Source: Neobacillus rhizophilus
GTDB taxonomy: Bacteria; Bacillota; Bacilli; Bacillales; Cytobacillaceae
Assembly (NCBI RefSeq): GCF_018343535.1
Contig: NZ_JAGYPF010000001.1
Span: 1,178,001-1,242,000 of the forward strand
Direction: 5' to 3'
DNA length: 64,000 nt
Shown: piece after piece, positions 32,112 through 41,656 of the stretch
How the letters are laid out: each line of letters begins with the position of its first letter
How positions within the stretch are numbered: the first letter of the stretch is position 1
The notes under the pieces: model-generated
Told to the model about the DNA's origin: nothing
What the model saw: only the letters and a program-made list of their open reading frames with translations
Database searches by the model: none
Translations under genes and position numbers: made by a program

Positions 32112-32822
32112 TTAACCGCCAAGAATAGGGTTTAAAACAATTTCACTTTCTTTTTCTAGTGTGAAAATGATATTATCGTTAACCAGCTGATCCTTCACCC
32201 CGCCGACTAAGTTAATAGATGATGCAAGGACCTCAGGGTCTCCGATAGCTGTGATGACAAAAGGGGCTGGATACTGCACTCCATCAACTGTTATGACAGG
32301 GCCCTCACAGTTAATATAAGAATGGCTCGTTAACCTTTGGCCATTTATCGCAACCGCAGCCGCTCCTGATATGTAAAGCTCATTGATCACCTTGAAAACA
32401 TGATGTTCATGAACCAAATAACTGTTTATATTCTGTTCTTTCGGATTGTAAGCCCCATCAGTCAGAGTAATTTTTACTCCCTTTCCCGTAACCTTTACCT
32501 TACCTAAAAACATCCTGTATTTTTCTGCATCCTCGGCAAGGTTGGTAAACACCTGTGCTTCCTTTGCTAGGCTTTTTTCATTTTCTGTCACACTGGCCTG
32601 TTTTTGCCGCAGTTCCTTTTGCAGTTTTCGATTCGCCTCTTCCTGCGAAATTAACTGGTTTCGTAAGGCAAGGGTTGTTTTATATTGGTTATCAGAAAGG
32701 CTTGTCCTTTCCGATTCATGTTCCAATTGGGTTAAATGATACGAGAATGCCATGATGAACCCCAAAACTAAACAGACAAGGGATAAAACGAGATGATTAC
32801 CCTTCACCTTCATGATTTTCAA
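32112..32822 (-). CDS. ylxW: DUF881 family protein YlxW
   Basis: A 236-residue paralogue of ylxX with the same plan: N-terminal membrane anchor (HLVLSLVCLVLGFIMAFSY), coiled coil (about 45-90) and DUF881 domain with GKGVKITLTDG and VDGVQYPAPFVITAIGD. The start is uncertain: TTG at 32822 has GGAGG at 9 nt, whereas ATG at 32813 has none at normal range. The start overlaps the end of divIB by 26 bp. Confidence 0.82.
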   Translation of the reverse strand: MKIMKVKGNHLVLSLVCLVLGFIMAFSYHLTQLEHESERTSLSDNQYKTTLALRNQLISQEEANRKLQKELRQKQASVTENEKSLAKEAQVFTNLAEDAEKYRMFLGKVKVTGKGVKITLTDGAYNPKEQNINSYLVHEHHVFKVINELYISGAAAVAINGQRLTSHSYINCEGPVITVDGVQYPAPFVITAIGDPEVLASSINLVGGVKDQLVNDNIIFTLEKESEIVLNPILGG

Positions 32823-33588
32823 CTTTATTTTCCTCCACTTCCGTATCAAAAGCCTTAAAATATGAACCTACCTCTAAATCAATAATGCCCTTTTTATTTG
32901 GGTCTAACTGGCTGATTATGGAAGGATAGTGGACCATCTTTTCAGCGAAGCTTCTAAGTGTGGCACTTACCTCAAAACCATCATTCATAAAAAGAGTAAT
33001 ATGATATTTGTCGGTTTTTTTCGGAGTGTAATGAATTTCAGAAATGGAGTTCACAATTCCAACCGGAAGATTTTTTAACCCTTCAACCATTTCATCGAGG
33101 ACTGGCCCTTCTTTGAATTTAACTAGAATCGGAGAATTGCTGGGAATCATATCAGTTTTTTTATCGGTTAGGATTTTTCCGTTTTCCATCACCGGAAGGT
33201 AGGCATTGTCTTGATATAGATAAGCCATCCTTTTATGTTCTTTTACTTGGATCAAGATTGAATTCGGCCAAATAACCTTAACTTCTGCACTATTAATTTC
33301 AGATAGCCGTTTCAGGCTGGCGGCTACTTTATCCTTTCTGACTTCCCAAATGTTCGTGCTGTTCGTTAGGCCGCTTGTTTTGATGATTTCGGCTTGGGAA
33401 TATACCTCATTTCCTTTTATGGTAATCTTTTTTATATGGGCTAACGGTGATTGTGTATAAGCAACAGCTGCTATCATTGTAAAAAACAAAAACAATAAAA
33501 GCACAAGCCTTTTGTTTGCCTTTTTCCGCCTTTGTTCTTTTAATTTAGGAATTCGATCCTCTAGAGCAACTATTTTTCCATTTTCCAT
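32797..33588 (-). CDS. divIB: Cell division protein DivIB (FtsQ family)
   Basis: Bitopic divisome protein that stabilises FtsL and PBP2B. It has 263 residues: a cytoplasmic, Lys/Arg-rich N-terminus, a transmembrane segment (about 28-45), a POTRA domain (about 48-120, IKKITIKGNEVYSQAEI) and a beta domain ending in an acidic tail. GGAGG precedes the ATG. The tail overlaps the start of ylxW. Confidence 0.94.
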   Translation of the reverse strand: MENGKIVALEDRIPKLKEQRRKKANKRLVLLLFLFFTMIAAVAYTQSPLAHIKKITIKGNEVYSQAEIIKTSGLTNSTNIWEVRKDKVAASLKRLSEINSAEVKVIWPNSILIQVKEHKRMAYLYQDNAYLPVMENGKILTDKKTDMIPSNSPILVKFKEGPVLDEMVEGLKNLPVGIVNSISEIHYTPKKTDKYHITLFMNDGFEVSATLRSFAEKMVHYPSIISQLDPNKKGIIDLEVGSYFKAFDTEVEENKVENHEGEG

Positions 33589-33839
33589 TTATAATTCCTC
33601 CACCATAAAAAGTGGTTTCCCTTGATTTTTGTCGTGCTTGTCCAAAAGATTGGAAGACGCTTCTAAGAAAGAGAAACAACGGCACGAAAAGTCATGCCGT
33701 CATTCATTTTCTACCGCATTTTTCCTATAATATTACCAGTAATTATATCACAATATTTGTCATTCGTAAGACATTTCTTGCTCAAAATAAGGGTAAAATT
33801 TTGGAACTAATGTCAGGAAAATTCCACAGGCGGCCTTGC

Positions 33840-34748
33840 TTATTTTCTCCCGATGATTTCAACTTCCGTTTCCATTTTTATTTGATATAAATTGTAAATC
33901 GTATCTTTAACATGCTGAATTAAGGCAAGCACATCCCCTGCCGTGGCATTGCCGGCATTGACAATAAAATTCCCATGCATTTCGGAAATCTTTGCACCGC
34001 CAATACTAAAGCCCTTAAGGCCTGCTACTTCAATTAATTTTCCGGCGTAATTAGGTAGTGGATTCCGAAAAATACTGCCTGCACACGGAAAATTCCAAGG
34101 CTGAGTTTCCTTTCTGTAATCTTTGTTTTTTTGCATCTGGGCTACTATCGAGTTCCTTTCTCCTGCCTCGAGTTGAAATACAGCTTCGACGACGATACCC
34201 GGACGTTTATTCTGCAGAATGGAGGTCCGATAAGAAAACTCTAACTCATCATTAGAAAGCCACTCCATTGAACCATCCAAAAATAGGATATGTGCTTTTG
34301 TAAGAACCCTGCTGATGTCAGACCCGTGCGCTCCAGCGTTCATGTACACGGCCCCGCCGACAGAACCGGGAATTCCGCTAGCAAATTCCAGACCGGATAG
34401 ACCTTTTTTGCTAATTAGGGTAGATAGACTAACAAGCGAATGTCCGCCGCCAACAGTTATTTCAGTTCCATTAATCTCAAGCGAATCGATACCATTGCCC
34501 AGTTTCAGGACAACTCCCTCAATTCCTTTATCTGACACTAAAAGGTTGGAGCCTCTGCCGATGGCCCGCCAATTTAAGTGATGGTTTCTAATGACTTCCA
34601 TTACCTTTTGCAAATTTTCAACTGAAGAAGGTTCAATAAGTATATCAGCGGGACCGCCGATTTTAATTGTGGTGTGATGGGCAAGAGGTTCATTTATCTT
34701 CACTTTTCCGATATTTAATTCTTGCAATTCTTTTACAGCTTCAACCAA
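33840..34748 (-). CDS. murB: UDP-N-acetylenolpyruvoylglucosamine reductase
   Basis: FAD enzyme that reduces the enolpyruvyl group to form UDP-MurNAc. It has 302 residues. FAD-binding [12 protein letters not shown] and [15 protein letters not shown] are clear, with the catalytic Ser in CAGSIFRNP and the Glu in [10 protein letters not shown]. The short C-terminal substrate domain fits type IIb MurB of Firmicutes. Start is TTG at 34748 with AGGTGG upstream. The gap to divIB (251 bp) holds only a short inverted repeat (ACGGCA/TGCCGT, about 33690-33712). Confidence 0.95.
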   Translation of the reverse strand: MVEAVKELQELNIGKVKINEPLAHHTTIKIGGPADILIEPSSVENLQKVMEVIRNHHLNWRAIGRGSNLLVSDKGIEGVVLKLGNGIDSLEINGTEITVGGGHSLVSLSTLISKKGLSGLEFASGIPGSVGGAVYMNAGAHGSDISRVLTKAHILFLDGSMEWLSNDELEFSYRTSILQNKRPGIVVEAVFQLEAGERNSIVAQMQKNKDYRKETQPWNFPCAGSIFRNPLPNYAGKLIEVAGLKGFSIGGAKISEMHGNFIVNAGNATAGDVLALIQHVKDTIYNLYQIKMETEVEIIGRK

Positions 34749-34828
34749 TTTATACCACCTAGCTTTCCTAACTTACATATCGTTTTAGTTTATGCCAAAA
34801 AAATAATTTGGGCTACTAATGATTACCA

Positions 34829-35920
34829 TTATTTCATCAGATTCCTCATAACTTTGTAAAGTCTAACAGCTGAATCCGGAACACCCATTTCCCTGGATTT
34901 TTGCTTCATTTCCTTGAGTATGTCTTTATTTAGCAAAATCCGATCTATTTCCTTAACAAGGGCCACGCTCGTTAAATCCTTTTCCAGTAAAACTTGTGCA
35001 GCTCCATGGCTGCTAAGTGACCTGGCATTTTTTTCTTGATGATTATTCGTTACGTACGGACTTGGGATTAAAATACTAGGTATTCCAAGCGAAGTGAGCT
35101 CTGCCAATGTGGTAGCCCCTGCTCTCGCTACAACTAAATCAGTCCCCGCCAAAACTTCGGGCATATTATGAATAAAAGGTTTGATGACGACATTTTTGGG
35201 GCTTCCAATCAATTCAGCTTCTTTTTTAACATCTTCATAATGCACTTCACCGGTTACATAAAGCACCTGATATGGTTTACCTGCAAACTCAGAGATTGCC
35301 TTAATAACCGCCTCGTTTATAGGCCTCGCCCCTCTCGACCCGCCAACTATTAAGACACAAGGCTCTGTCGTGCTCAAACCCGCAGAAAGCCGCCCCTTAA
35401 TGCCATCCGTACCAATGACCTCAGATGCGCGGGGGTTACCTGTAAAGACTACTTTGTCTTTAGGGAAAAACTCTTTCGCTTCATCAAAACAGATGGCAAT
35501 TTTGCTGACGTAACGGCTCAAAAACTTGTTCGTTAAGCCGGGAACACTATTTTGCTCATGGATAATCGTAGGGATATGCAGTTTGGCAGCAGCATAGACA
35601 ACCGGCCCGCAAACATATCCTCCTGTCCCAATCACTATGTCCGGTTTAAATTCTTTTAATATTTTTTTGCTGTCTCTTACTCCTTTAAGAAACCGCCAAA
35701 TCGTTTTCACATTTTCAAAGGATAGCTTTCTCTTAAAGCCTGTAATGTGGATGGACTTAAAAGAGATATTTTCCCTAGGAACAAGTTTACTTTCCAAACC
35801 ATTATTTGTACCTATGTATAGAAATTCGGCTTGATTATTTTCCTTTTGGATTTCTCGAATAAGTGCAAGTGCAGGGTATATATGACCTCCTGTACCGCCG
35901 CCGCTTACCGCTATTTTCAA
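34829..35920 (-). CDS. murG: UDP-GlcNAc transferase MurG (lipid II synthesis)
   Basis: GT-B glycosyltransferase that adds GlcNAc to lipid I on the inner membrane face. It has 363 residues, the same as B. subtilis. G-loop motifs [13 protein letters not shown] and HEQNSVPG are in the acceptor domain, with [12 protein letters not shown] and [11 protein letters not shown] in the donor domain. The start is TTG at 35920 ([12 protein letters not shown]) with GAGGTGAG upstream; the open frame extends 11 codons further. Confidence 0.96.
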   Translation of the reverse strand: MKIAVSGGGTGGHIYPALALIREIQKENNQAEFLYIGTNNGLESKLVPRENISFKSIHITGFKRKLSFENVKTIWRFLKGVRDSKKILKEFKPDIVIGTGGYVCGPVVYAAAKLHIPTIIHEQNSVPGLTNKFLSRYVSKIAICFDEAKEFFPKDKVVFTGNPRASEVIGTDGIKGRLSAGLSTTEPCVLIVGGSRGARPINEAVIKAISEFAGKPYQVLYVTGEVHYEDVKKEAELIGSPKNVVIKPFIHNMPEVLAGTDLVVARAGATTLAELTSLGIPSILIPSPYVTNNHQEKNARSLSSHGAAQVLLEKDLTSVALVKEIDRILLNKDILKEMKQKSREMGVPDSAVRLYKVMRNLMK

Positions 35921-36040
35921 ATTTCTCACCTCGTAAAAGTCAGCTAAACACATTCTACTATAAAAATTATATGAAAAAAGCTATCGAAAAAAGAATGTTA
36001 TCTATTTGTAATGAAAAAGAAAATTAGAAACAAACAAAAA

Positions 36041-36063
36041 GACCCTGTCAACCAACAGGGTAC
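36041..36063 (-). terminator. Terminator after spoVE
   Basis: ACCCTGTTGGTTGACAGGGT stem followed by CTTTTTGTTTG on the minus strand, directly after the spoVE stop. It implies murG has its own promoter or depends on read-through. Confidence 0.8.
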
Positions 36064-36066
36064 TCT

Positions 36067-37167
36067 TTAATATCTCGAATAGCGGCTTATATTCAGGAGC
36101 ACACCAATTGCCATTAGCATAAGTGTCAAGGAAGATCCTCCATAGCTTAAGAATGGCAGGGTAATCCCCGTAACCGGCATCAATCCTGTAACAACACCTA
36201 TATTAATCATAACCTGAATCGCAACCATTGCGATTATTCCGACGGCTAGAAAACTTCCATATAAGTCAGGTGCACCTAAGGCAATACGGATCCCGCGCCA
36301 TAATAAAAGCGCAAATAAAAGAATAACGAATGATCCGCCAATAAAGCCCAGTTCCTCCGAGAGAATCGCGAAAATAAAATCTGTTTGCGGTTCAGGCAGG
36401 TAGAAAAACTTTTGCCGGCTTTCACCAAGACCAAGTCCGAACAAACCGCCAGGGCCTATGGCATAAAGCGATTGAATGATTTGAAATCCGCTTCCCAAAG
36501 GGTCAGACCATGGATCTAAAAATGACGTGATCCTTTTAATACGATAGGGAGCAGAGGCAATTAAGCCGATAAATCCGGCTACTCCAATGAGTCCCAGAAA
36601 GGCAAAATGACTGATGCGTGCACCCGCGATAAAGATCATCACCACGCACGTGCCCATCATGACAGTACCTGTCCCTAAATCAGGCTGGAGCATAATCATT
36701 GCAAACGCAACGAAAGCGAGGCCCAATGAAGGGACAAGTCCTTTTTTAAAGGAAGTAATCAATTTTTGCCGTTCCGAAAGATACTTTGCCAAAAAGGCAA
36801 TCATCGCAAGCTTCATAAATTCTGACGGCTGAATCGAGAACGCCCCTACCCCAATCCAGCTTCGTGACCCATTCCGAACATTTCCGATACCCGGGATTAA
36901 GACGAGAATTAATAAGACAAAGCAAACAATTAAAATAGTTTTAGACCACGTCCGCCATGTCCAGTAGTTAATATTCATAATAAAAAACATTGCCAGTATG
37001 CCAACACCCGCGAATAAGGTTTGCCGTTTTGCAAAGAAAAAGGAATCTTCGAATTTATATTCAGCCCAGATTGCACTCGCGCTGTACACCATAATCAACC
37101 CTACGGCGAGCAAGGTAAAGGTAACGATCATTAAAATAAAATCGGGAGTTGTTCTCTTTGTCGGCAC
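36067..37167 (-). CDS. spoVE: SEDS glycan polymerase SpoVE (spore cortex/septum)
   Basis: Polytopic membrane protein that polymerises lipid II with a partner PBP, here presumably SpoVD for spore cortex. It has 366 residues and about 10 transmembrane spans. Conserved segments: MVYSASA near residue 22, GARSW-type loop NGSRSWIGVGAFSIQPSEFMK with the SEDS core, PQTDFIFAILSEELGF, and GITLPFLSYGGSS. Start is GTG at 37167 with GAGGTG upstream; total length then equals that of B. subtilis SpoVE. FtsW-like function cannot be excluded. Confidence 0.93.
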   Translation of the reverse strand: MPTKRTTPDFILMIVTFTLLAVGLIMVYSASAIWAEYKFEDSFFFAKRQTLFAGVGILAMFFIMNINYWTWRTWSKTILIVCFVLLILVLIPGIGNVRNGSRSWIGVGAFSIQPSEFMKLAMIAFLAKYLSERQKLITSFKKGLVPSLGLAFVAFAMIMLQPDLGTGTVMMGTCVVMIFIAGARISHFAFLGLIGVAGFIGLIASAPYRIKRITSFLDPWSDPLGSGFQIIQSLYAIGPGGLFGLGLGESRQKFFYLPEPQTDFIFAILSEELGFIGGSFVILLFALLLWRGIRIALGAPDLYGSFLAVGIIAMVAIQVMINIGVVTGLMPVTGITLPFLSYGGSSLTLMLMAIGVLLNISRYSRY

Positions 37168-37239
37168 AGCTAAACACCTCAACTACAAGTTTTAGGGCTT
37201 GAAACATCACCGCCTTAGAACTCTAAGTTGGACATGCCC

Positions 37240-38592
37240 TTACTTAAGCTTATGCACCGCTTCGATAAAAATGTCTCCCCTGATTTCAAAACTTTTATAT
37301 TGATCCCAGCTGGCGCAGGCAGGAGATAACAAAATTACGTCACCCGGTTCCGAAAATCCGAATGCAGCAGGTACAGCCTTGTCAACATTATCGACACGCT
37401 TTATGCATTTTATTCCCGCAACTTGCCCCACGCGTTCAAGCTTTGGCGCTGTCTGGCCGAACGTAACCATTGCTTTTACATTTTCAAAGTAAGGAATTAA
37501 CTCATCAAACTCATTACCCCGATCCAGCCCGCCTGCAAGCAGGACAATCGGACCGTCAAATGCCGAAAGTGCTTTGATTGTTGCTAACGTATTCGTTGCC
37601 TTTGAATCATTATAGAATTTTCTCCCATTCACTTCAGCAACGTATTGCAAGCGATGTCTGACTCCTGTAAATGTAAGAAGAACCTGTTGAATGGCATGAT
37701 TTTCAACACCTGAAAGCTTGGCTGCAGCCATGGCCGATAAGATGTTTTCCAAATTATGGCGGCCCGGCAGAACAATTTTCTCAATTTCCATTACTTTTTC
37801 TTGATTAAAACAAATCCAGCCGTCCTTGATGCAGGCCCCTTCCATCAGCACTTTTTTGGTAGAGAAGGGAATGATTTTCGCTTTGGAATGGCGGGCCATT
37901 TCGAAAGTTTCTTCCTGGTCGGCATTTATGATTAAATAATCATCCTCTGTTTGGTTTTTCGTAATGTTTGCTTTTGCCCTTTTATATTCCTCTCTAGTCC
38001 CATGATAATCCAGATGGGCATCATAGATGTTTGTAATAATAGCAATTTTCGGTTTAAAAGTATTAATCCCCATTAACTGGAAGGATGATAATTCAATAAC
38101 AATTGTATTGTCTTTCCCCGCTATCTCAGCTACACCAGATGCAACTGTCCCGATATTCCCTGCAATTAACGGCTGCTTTTCACCCTCATTCAGCATTTCA
38201 TACACGAGTGTTGTCGTAGTGGTTTTCCCATTCGTTCCGGTAATCCCGATAAGTGGAGCTTCGGAGATTTCATAGGCAAGCTCCACTTCAGTTATGACAG
38301 GAATACCTTTTTCAAATGCGCCTTCAATCATTGGATTGGTATATGGAATTCCGGGATTTTTGACAATCAACTCAAATCCCTCATCCAGCAGCTCAACCGG
38401 ATGCTCCCCGCAAATTACTTTAATCCCTTGTTCTAACAGCCCTTGAGCCTCGGGATTTTCCGACAATGGCTTTTTGTCATTAACTGTTACAAAGGCTCCA
38501 AGCTTATGTAAAAGAGCGGCGGCCGTAACTCCGCTTTTGGCTAACCCTAAGACAAGAATTTTTTTATGGCGATAAGATTCAATCTGCTTCAA
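37240..38592 (-). CDS. murD: UDP-N-acetylmuramoyl-L-alanine--D-glutamate ligase
   Basis: Adds D-Glu to UDP-MurNAc-L-Ala in the cytoplasm. It has 450 residues in three domains: Rossmann-like N-terminal ([15 protein letters not shown]), central ATPase with P-loop [12 protein letters not shown] near residue 115 and [10 protein letters not shown], and a C-terminal domain with [12 protein letters not shown] and [10 protein letters not shown]. Start is TTG at 38592; the GAGGTG of its ribosome site lies in the last codons of mraY, whose stop is adjacent. Confidence 0.96.
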   Translation of the reverse strand: MKQIESYRHKKILVLGLAKSGVTAAALLHKLGAFVTVNDKKPLSENPEAQGLLEQGIKVICGEHPVELLDEGFELIVKNPGIPYTNPMIEGAFEKGIPVITEVELAYEISEAPLIGITGTNGKTTTTTLVYEMLNEGEKQPLIAGNIGTVASGVAEIAGKDNTIVIELSSFQLMGINTFKPKIAIITNIYDAHLDYHGTREEYKRAKANITKNQTEDDYLIINADQEETFEMARHSKAKIIPFSTKKVLMEGACIKDGWICFNQEKVMEIEKIVLPGRHNLENILSAMAAAKLSGVENHAIQQVLLTFTGVRHRLQYVAEVNGRKFYNDSKATNTLATIKALSAFDGPIVLLAGGLDRGNEFDELIPYFENVKAMVTFGQTAPKLERVGQVAGIKCIKRVDNVDKAVPAAFGFSEPGDVILLSPACASWDQYKSFEIRGDIFIEAVHKLK

Positions 38593-39567
38593 TTACAACC
38601 ACACCTCGATATAGATTCCAAGAATCGCAAAAATTAGGCCGACACTCCAAAAAGTAACAACTACTCTCCATTCAGACCAGCCGACAAGCTCATAATGATG
38701 ATGCAGGGGACTCATTCGGAAGATGCGCTTTCCAGTTGTTTTAAAGGAAGCAACCTGAAGAATGACTGATAAAGTTTCAATCACAAAGATCCCGCCAATG
38801 ATCAGAAGCAATACTTCTAGCTTCGTAAGGATGGAAATGGCGGCAATGGCTCCTCCCAGCGCAAGCGAGCCTGTATCCCCCATGAAAACCTTGGCCGGAT
38901 GGGCATTAAATACCAAAAAGCCAAGTACAGCACCGACAATGGCAACAGAAAAAATCGCAACTTCCATTTGCGACTGATTCCAGGCAAGGACGGCGAACGC
39001 GCCGAACGCAATAGCGGCAGTACCGGACACCAAGCCATCTAATCCGTCCGTTAAATTGACAGCATTGGAAAAACCTACTAGCCAAAAAACAATAAAAATG
39101 ACAAAAAACCATCCCAAATCAAGCGACTTGTCGGTAAATGGAAGGATGATTTCGGTTGAAAAACCGTTTTGTTTGTACACCAAGTAAAATATAACGGAAA
39201 TAATAATTTGTCCTAAAAACTTTTGCTTGGAGGTTAATCCCAGGTTTCTCTTCAGGACTACTTTTATAAAATCATCTAAAAATCCCAATAAACCAAACCC
39301 AAGCGTGACCAAAAGCAGCAAATACGTTTTAACCGTCGGTTCGGAAAATTTGCCCGTCATCACCAGCGTTGTTATGACAATTGCAAATAAAATCATGATG
39401 CCGCCCATCGTCGGTGTTCCTGATTTTTTCTGGTGTGATTTAGGTCCTTCCTCCCGGATGCTTTGTCCAAATTTCAACCTTCTTAAGAAGGGAATAAAAA
39501 CTGGTGATAGCAGCACCGATATTAGAAACGCCATGATGATTGTGAAAAATATAACTTGCTCCAGCAT
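38593..39567 (-). CDS. mraY: Phospho-N-acetylmuramoyl-pentapeptide transferase
   Basis: Membrane enzyme that forms lipid I from UDP-MurNAc-pentapeptide and undecaprenyl phosphate. It has 324 residues and 10 predicted spans. Conserved polar motifs: [16 protein letters not shown] (Asp-Asp near residue 100), [12 protein letters not shown] and the HHHYE loop. The ATG has GGGAGGGG upstream, which is inside the end of the preceding gene. Confidence 0.96.
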   Translation of the reverse strand: MLEQVIFFTIIMAFLISVLLSPVFIPFLRRLKFGQSIREEGPKSHQKKSGTPTMGGIMILFAIVITTLVMTGKFSEPTVKTYLLLLVTLGFGLLGFLDDFIKVVLKRNLGLTSKQKFLGQIIISVIFYLVYKQNGFSTEIILPFTDKSLDLGWFFVIFIVFWLVGFSNAVNLTDGLDGLVSGTAAIAFGAFAVLAWNQSQMEVAIFSVAIVGAVLGFLVFNAHPAKVFMGDTGSLALGGAIAAISILTKLEVLLLIIGGIFVIETLSVILQVASFKTTGKRIFRMSPLHHHYELVGWSEWRVVVTFWSVGLIFAILGIYIEVWL

Positions 39568-39568
39568 A

Positions 39569-40018
39569 TTATCCCCTCCCCCCGTGTATCTTTTCTTGTT
39601 TTTCGATTATTTTTTTTAGCATTACAGCAATATCATATGATTCGTTATTTTTATTAAGAAGTTTTTTATTTGAAAATTTAAAGTTAGTTGTCTCCATTTT
39701 TGCAGTTGTTTCTCCATCCAATTTTTCAATATATCGTGTTAAAATCTGTACAATTGCATCCCCTAAATCATCTGTAAAAAATACCGGAAAATGATTTGGA
39801 GTGTAATTCGGCAGTTTTTTTCGTTTGTCCCAAAGAACCGCGATAGCACCTTGAGCAATGGCTTCAGATAGACTGCCGCTATCTTCGCTTATATGGATAA
39901 ACAGTCCCTTTGGCTGTATATCCCCCGCCATATCAGTCACCGTATAAAAAGCAAAATCACCTTGGACTCCTTGTTTTTCCGAAAAAATTTCAGCCAAGTC
40001 CCGATAGGTCAAAACCAT
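39569..40018 (-). CDS. Orphan MurF N-terminal-domain-like protein between murE and mraY
   Basis: A 149-residue protein. Residues 1-95 resemble the N-terminal UDP-MurNAc-binding domain of MurF-type ligases ([10 protein letters not shown], then [15 protein letters not shown] and [12 protein letters not shown]). No Mur ligase ATPase P-loop and no C-terminal domain follow; residues 100-149 are a Lys/Asn-rich tail. It overlaps the murE stop by one base and its end carries the mraY ribosome site, so it is a proper operon member rather than debris. B. subtilis has no gene here, as I recall; its murF lies elsewhere. Function not known. Confidence 0.78.
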   Translation of the reverse strand: MVLTYRDLAEIFSEKQGVQGDFAFYTVTDMAGDIQPKGLFIHISEDSGSLSEAIAQGAIAVLWDKRKKLPNYTPNHFPVFFTDDLGDAIVQILTRYIEKLDGETTAKMETTNFKFSNKKLLNKNNESYDIAVMLKKIIEKQEKIHGGRG

Positions 40019-41493
40019 TATTTTCTCTCCTCAATTGCTTCCCTAGCGACAAGCCGGTCATCGAAATCATAAACTTCACTGCCGATAATCTGATAGGTTT
40101 CGTGTCCCTTGCCGGCAATCAAAATGACATCACCTGCTGTTGCCTGCTTTACCGCTTCGCCAATGGCTTCTTTACGGTCAGGAATCACCCGATAAATATA
40201 GTTCCTGCCTTGAACCCCAGATTCCATTTCCTTTAAAATTTCAAGCGGATTCTCACTGCGTGGATTATCCGACGTGAAGATCGGATCAGTTGCATATTGG
40301 CAGGCAATTTGCGCCATCAGAGGACGTTTCGTCCTGTCCCTGTCACCGCCGCACCCGACCACAACGAAGATTTTTTGCTTGGCAAAATGCTGAATTGTCT
40401 TCAAAACATTTTCCAAGCTGTCCGGTGTATGGGCATAATCGACAATCACGGTAAAATCTTGACCTGCTTGGACAAGCTCAAACCTTCCTGCCACTCCCTT
40501 AATACTTTCAAGAGAGCCAATAATCGTCTCTATTGGAAGCCCTGATACCAGTGCGGCCGAGATACTGGCCAAAACATTATAAACGCTGAATTTGCCGATA
40601 AACTGAATGTTTACGGGATATCTATGATTGCCAATCACGACCTCAAATTCGGTGCCTGATGCGTTCATCTGGATATTTTCCGCTTGAATGTCCGCTTTTG
40701 AGTCGATCCCATAAGTCACAACATAGGCAGCCGTCGACCGTTTAAACATGATTGACGCAGGGTCATCAGCATTTAACACGGCAAATTTTGGATTTTTCTG
40801 GTTAAAGGTGTTACCGAGCTGAGCAAATAATAGACTCTTTGCCCGTTGGTATTCATCCATTGTCTTATGATAATCGAGATGGTCTTGAGTAAGGTTGGTA
40901 AATACGGCCACGTCAAAGTCGCAGCCATGGACCCTTCCTAAATCCAAAGCATGTGAAGAGACCTCCATGACGGCTGTTTCCACCCCATCATCCACCATTT
41001 GTTTAAAGGTTTTTTGCAGCGTTAAGCTTTCAGGTGTGGTATTTTTAGTTTCAATCAGCTTATCAGCAATTTTTGTATACATCGTGCCAATTAATCCGGT
41101 AGTCCGCCCATAATCAGCAACAATCTTTTCAATCATATGGCTGGTTGTTGTTTTTCCGTTTGTACCTGTAATTCCAATCAAGTGCAGTTTCTTTGAAGGC
41201 TGTTCGAAAAAGGTATCAGCCAGAACCGCCATTGCTCTTGTTGTATCATTCACAACGATAACAGGAACATCGAGCATAAGCGGACGTTCCGCGAGAATAG
41301 CAGCAGCACCGCTTGCTGCAGCCGATTCAGCAAAATCGTGCCCGTCCACGGTGTAGCCTTTAATGCAAATAAATAAGCTCCCATTTTGCACCTTGCGGTT
41401 GTCATTTTCTATTGAAGTGATTTCCCGGTCTTCTCCTTCATAGGGAATTATCAGATGCAAACTCTCAAGCAGCTTTTTCAGCTTCATGTTCAT
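40018..41493 (-). CDS. murE: UDP-MurNAc-tripeptide synthetase (meso-diaminopimelate adding)
   Basis: Adds meso-DAP to UDP-MurNAc-L-Ala-D-Glu. It has 491 residues: N-terminal UDP-binding domain, P-loop [13 protein letters not shown] near residue 113, and the C-terminal motif DNPR (SDNPRSENP), which specifies meso-DAP rather than lysine. The start at 41493 (MNMKLKK) has AGAGG 7 nt upstream; the frame remains open a further five codons. The stop overlaps the next gene by one base. Confidence 0.96.
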   Translation of the reverse strand: MNMKLKKLLESLHLIIPYEGEDREITSIENDNRKVQNGSLFICIKGYTVDGHDFAESAAASGAAAILAERPLMLDVPVIVVNDTTRAMAVLADTFFEQPSKKLHLIGITGTNGKTTTSHMIEKIVADYGRTTGLIGTMYTKIADKLIETKNTTPESLTLQKTFKQMVDDGVETAVMEVSSHALDLGRVHGCDFDVAVFTNLTQDHLDYHKTMDEYQRAKSLLFAQLGNTFNQKNPKFAVLNADDPASIMFKRSTAAYVVTYGIDSKADIQAENIQMNASGTEFEVVIGNHRYPVNIQFIGKFSVYNVLASISAALVSGLPIETIIGSLESIKGVAGRFELVQAGQDFTVIVDYAHTPDSLENVLKTIQHFAKQKIFVVVGCGGDRDRTKRPLMAQIACQYATDPIFTSDNPRSENPLEILKEMESGVQGRNYIYRVIPDRKEAIGEAVKQATAGDVILIAGKGHETYQIIGSEVYDFDDRLVAREAIEERK

Positions 41494-41656
41494 CTCAAAT
41501 CCTCTCATTACCTTACCTCTGCTTTTGCCAATGCCCCTTTAGAAGAGACTAGTGGGCGAAAGTTTCACTTTATTTTACATGAAAATAAATTTTTTTGCCA
41601 TTTTGTTTTTTGTATTGGCAAAAGCTAGAGGTGAGAATTGATTTAAGACTTATTAA

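Noticed and set aside
39569..40018. murF broken by a simple frameshift
   Set aside because: mraY begins 2 bp after the stop, so there is no room for the missing ATPase and C-terminal domains in any frame.
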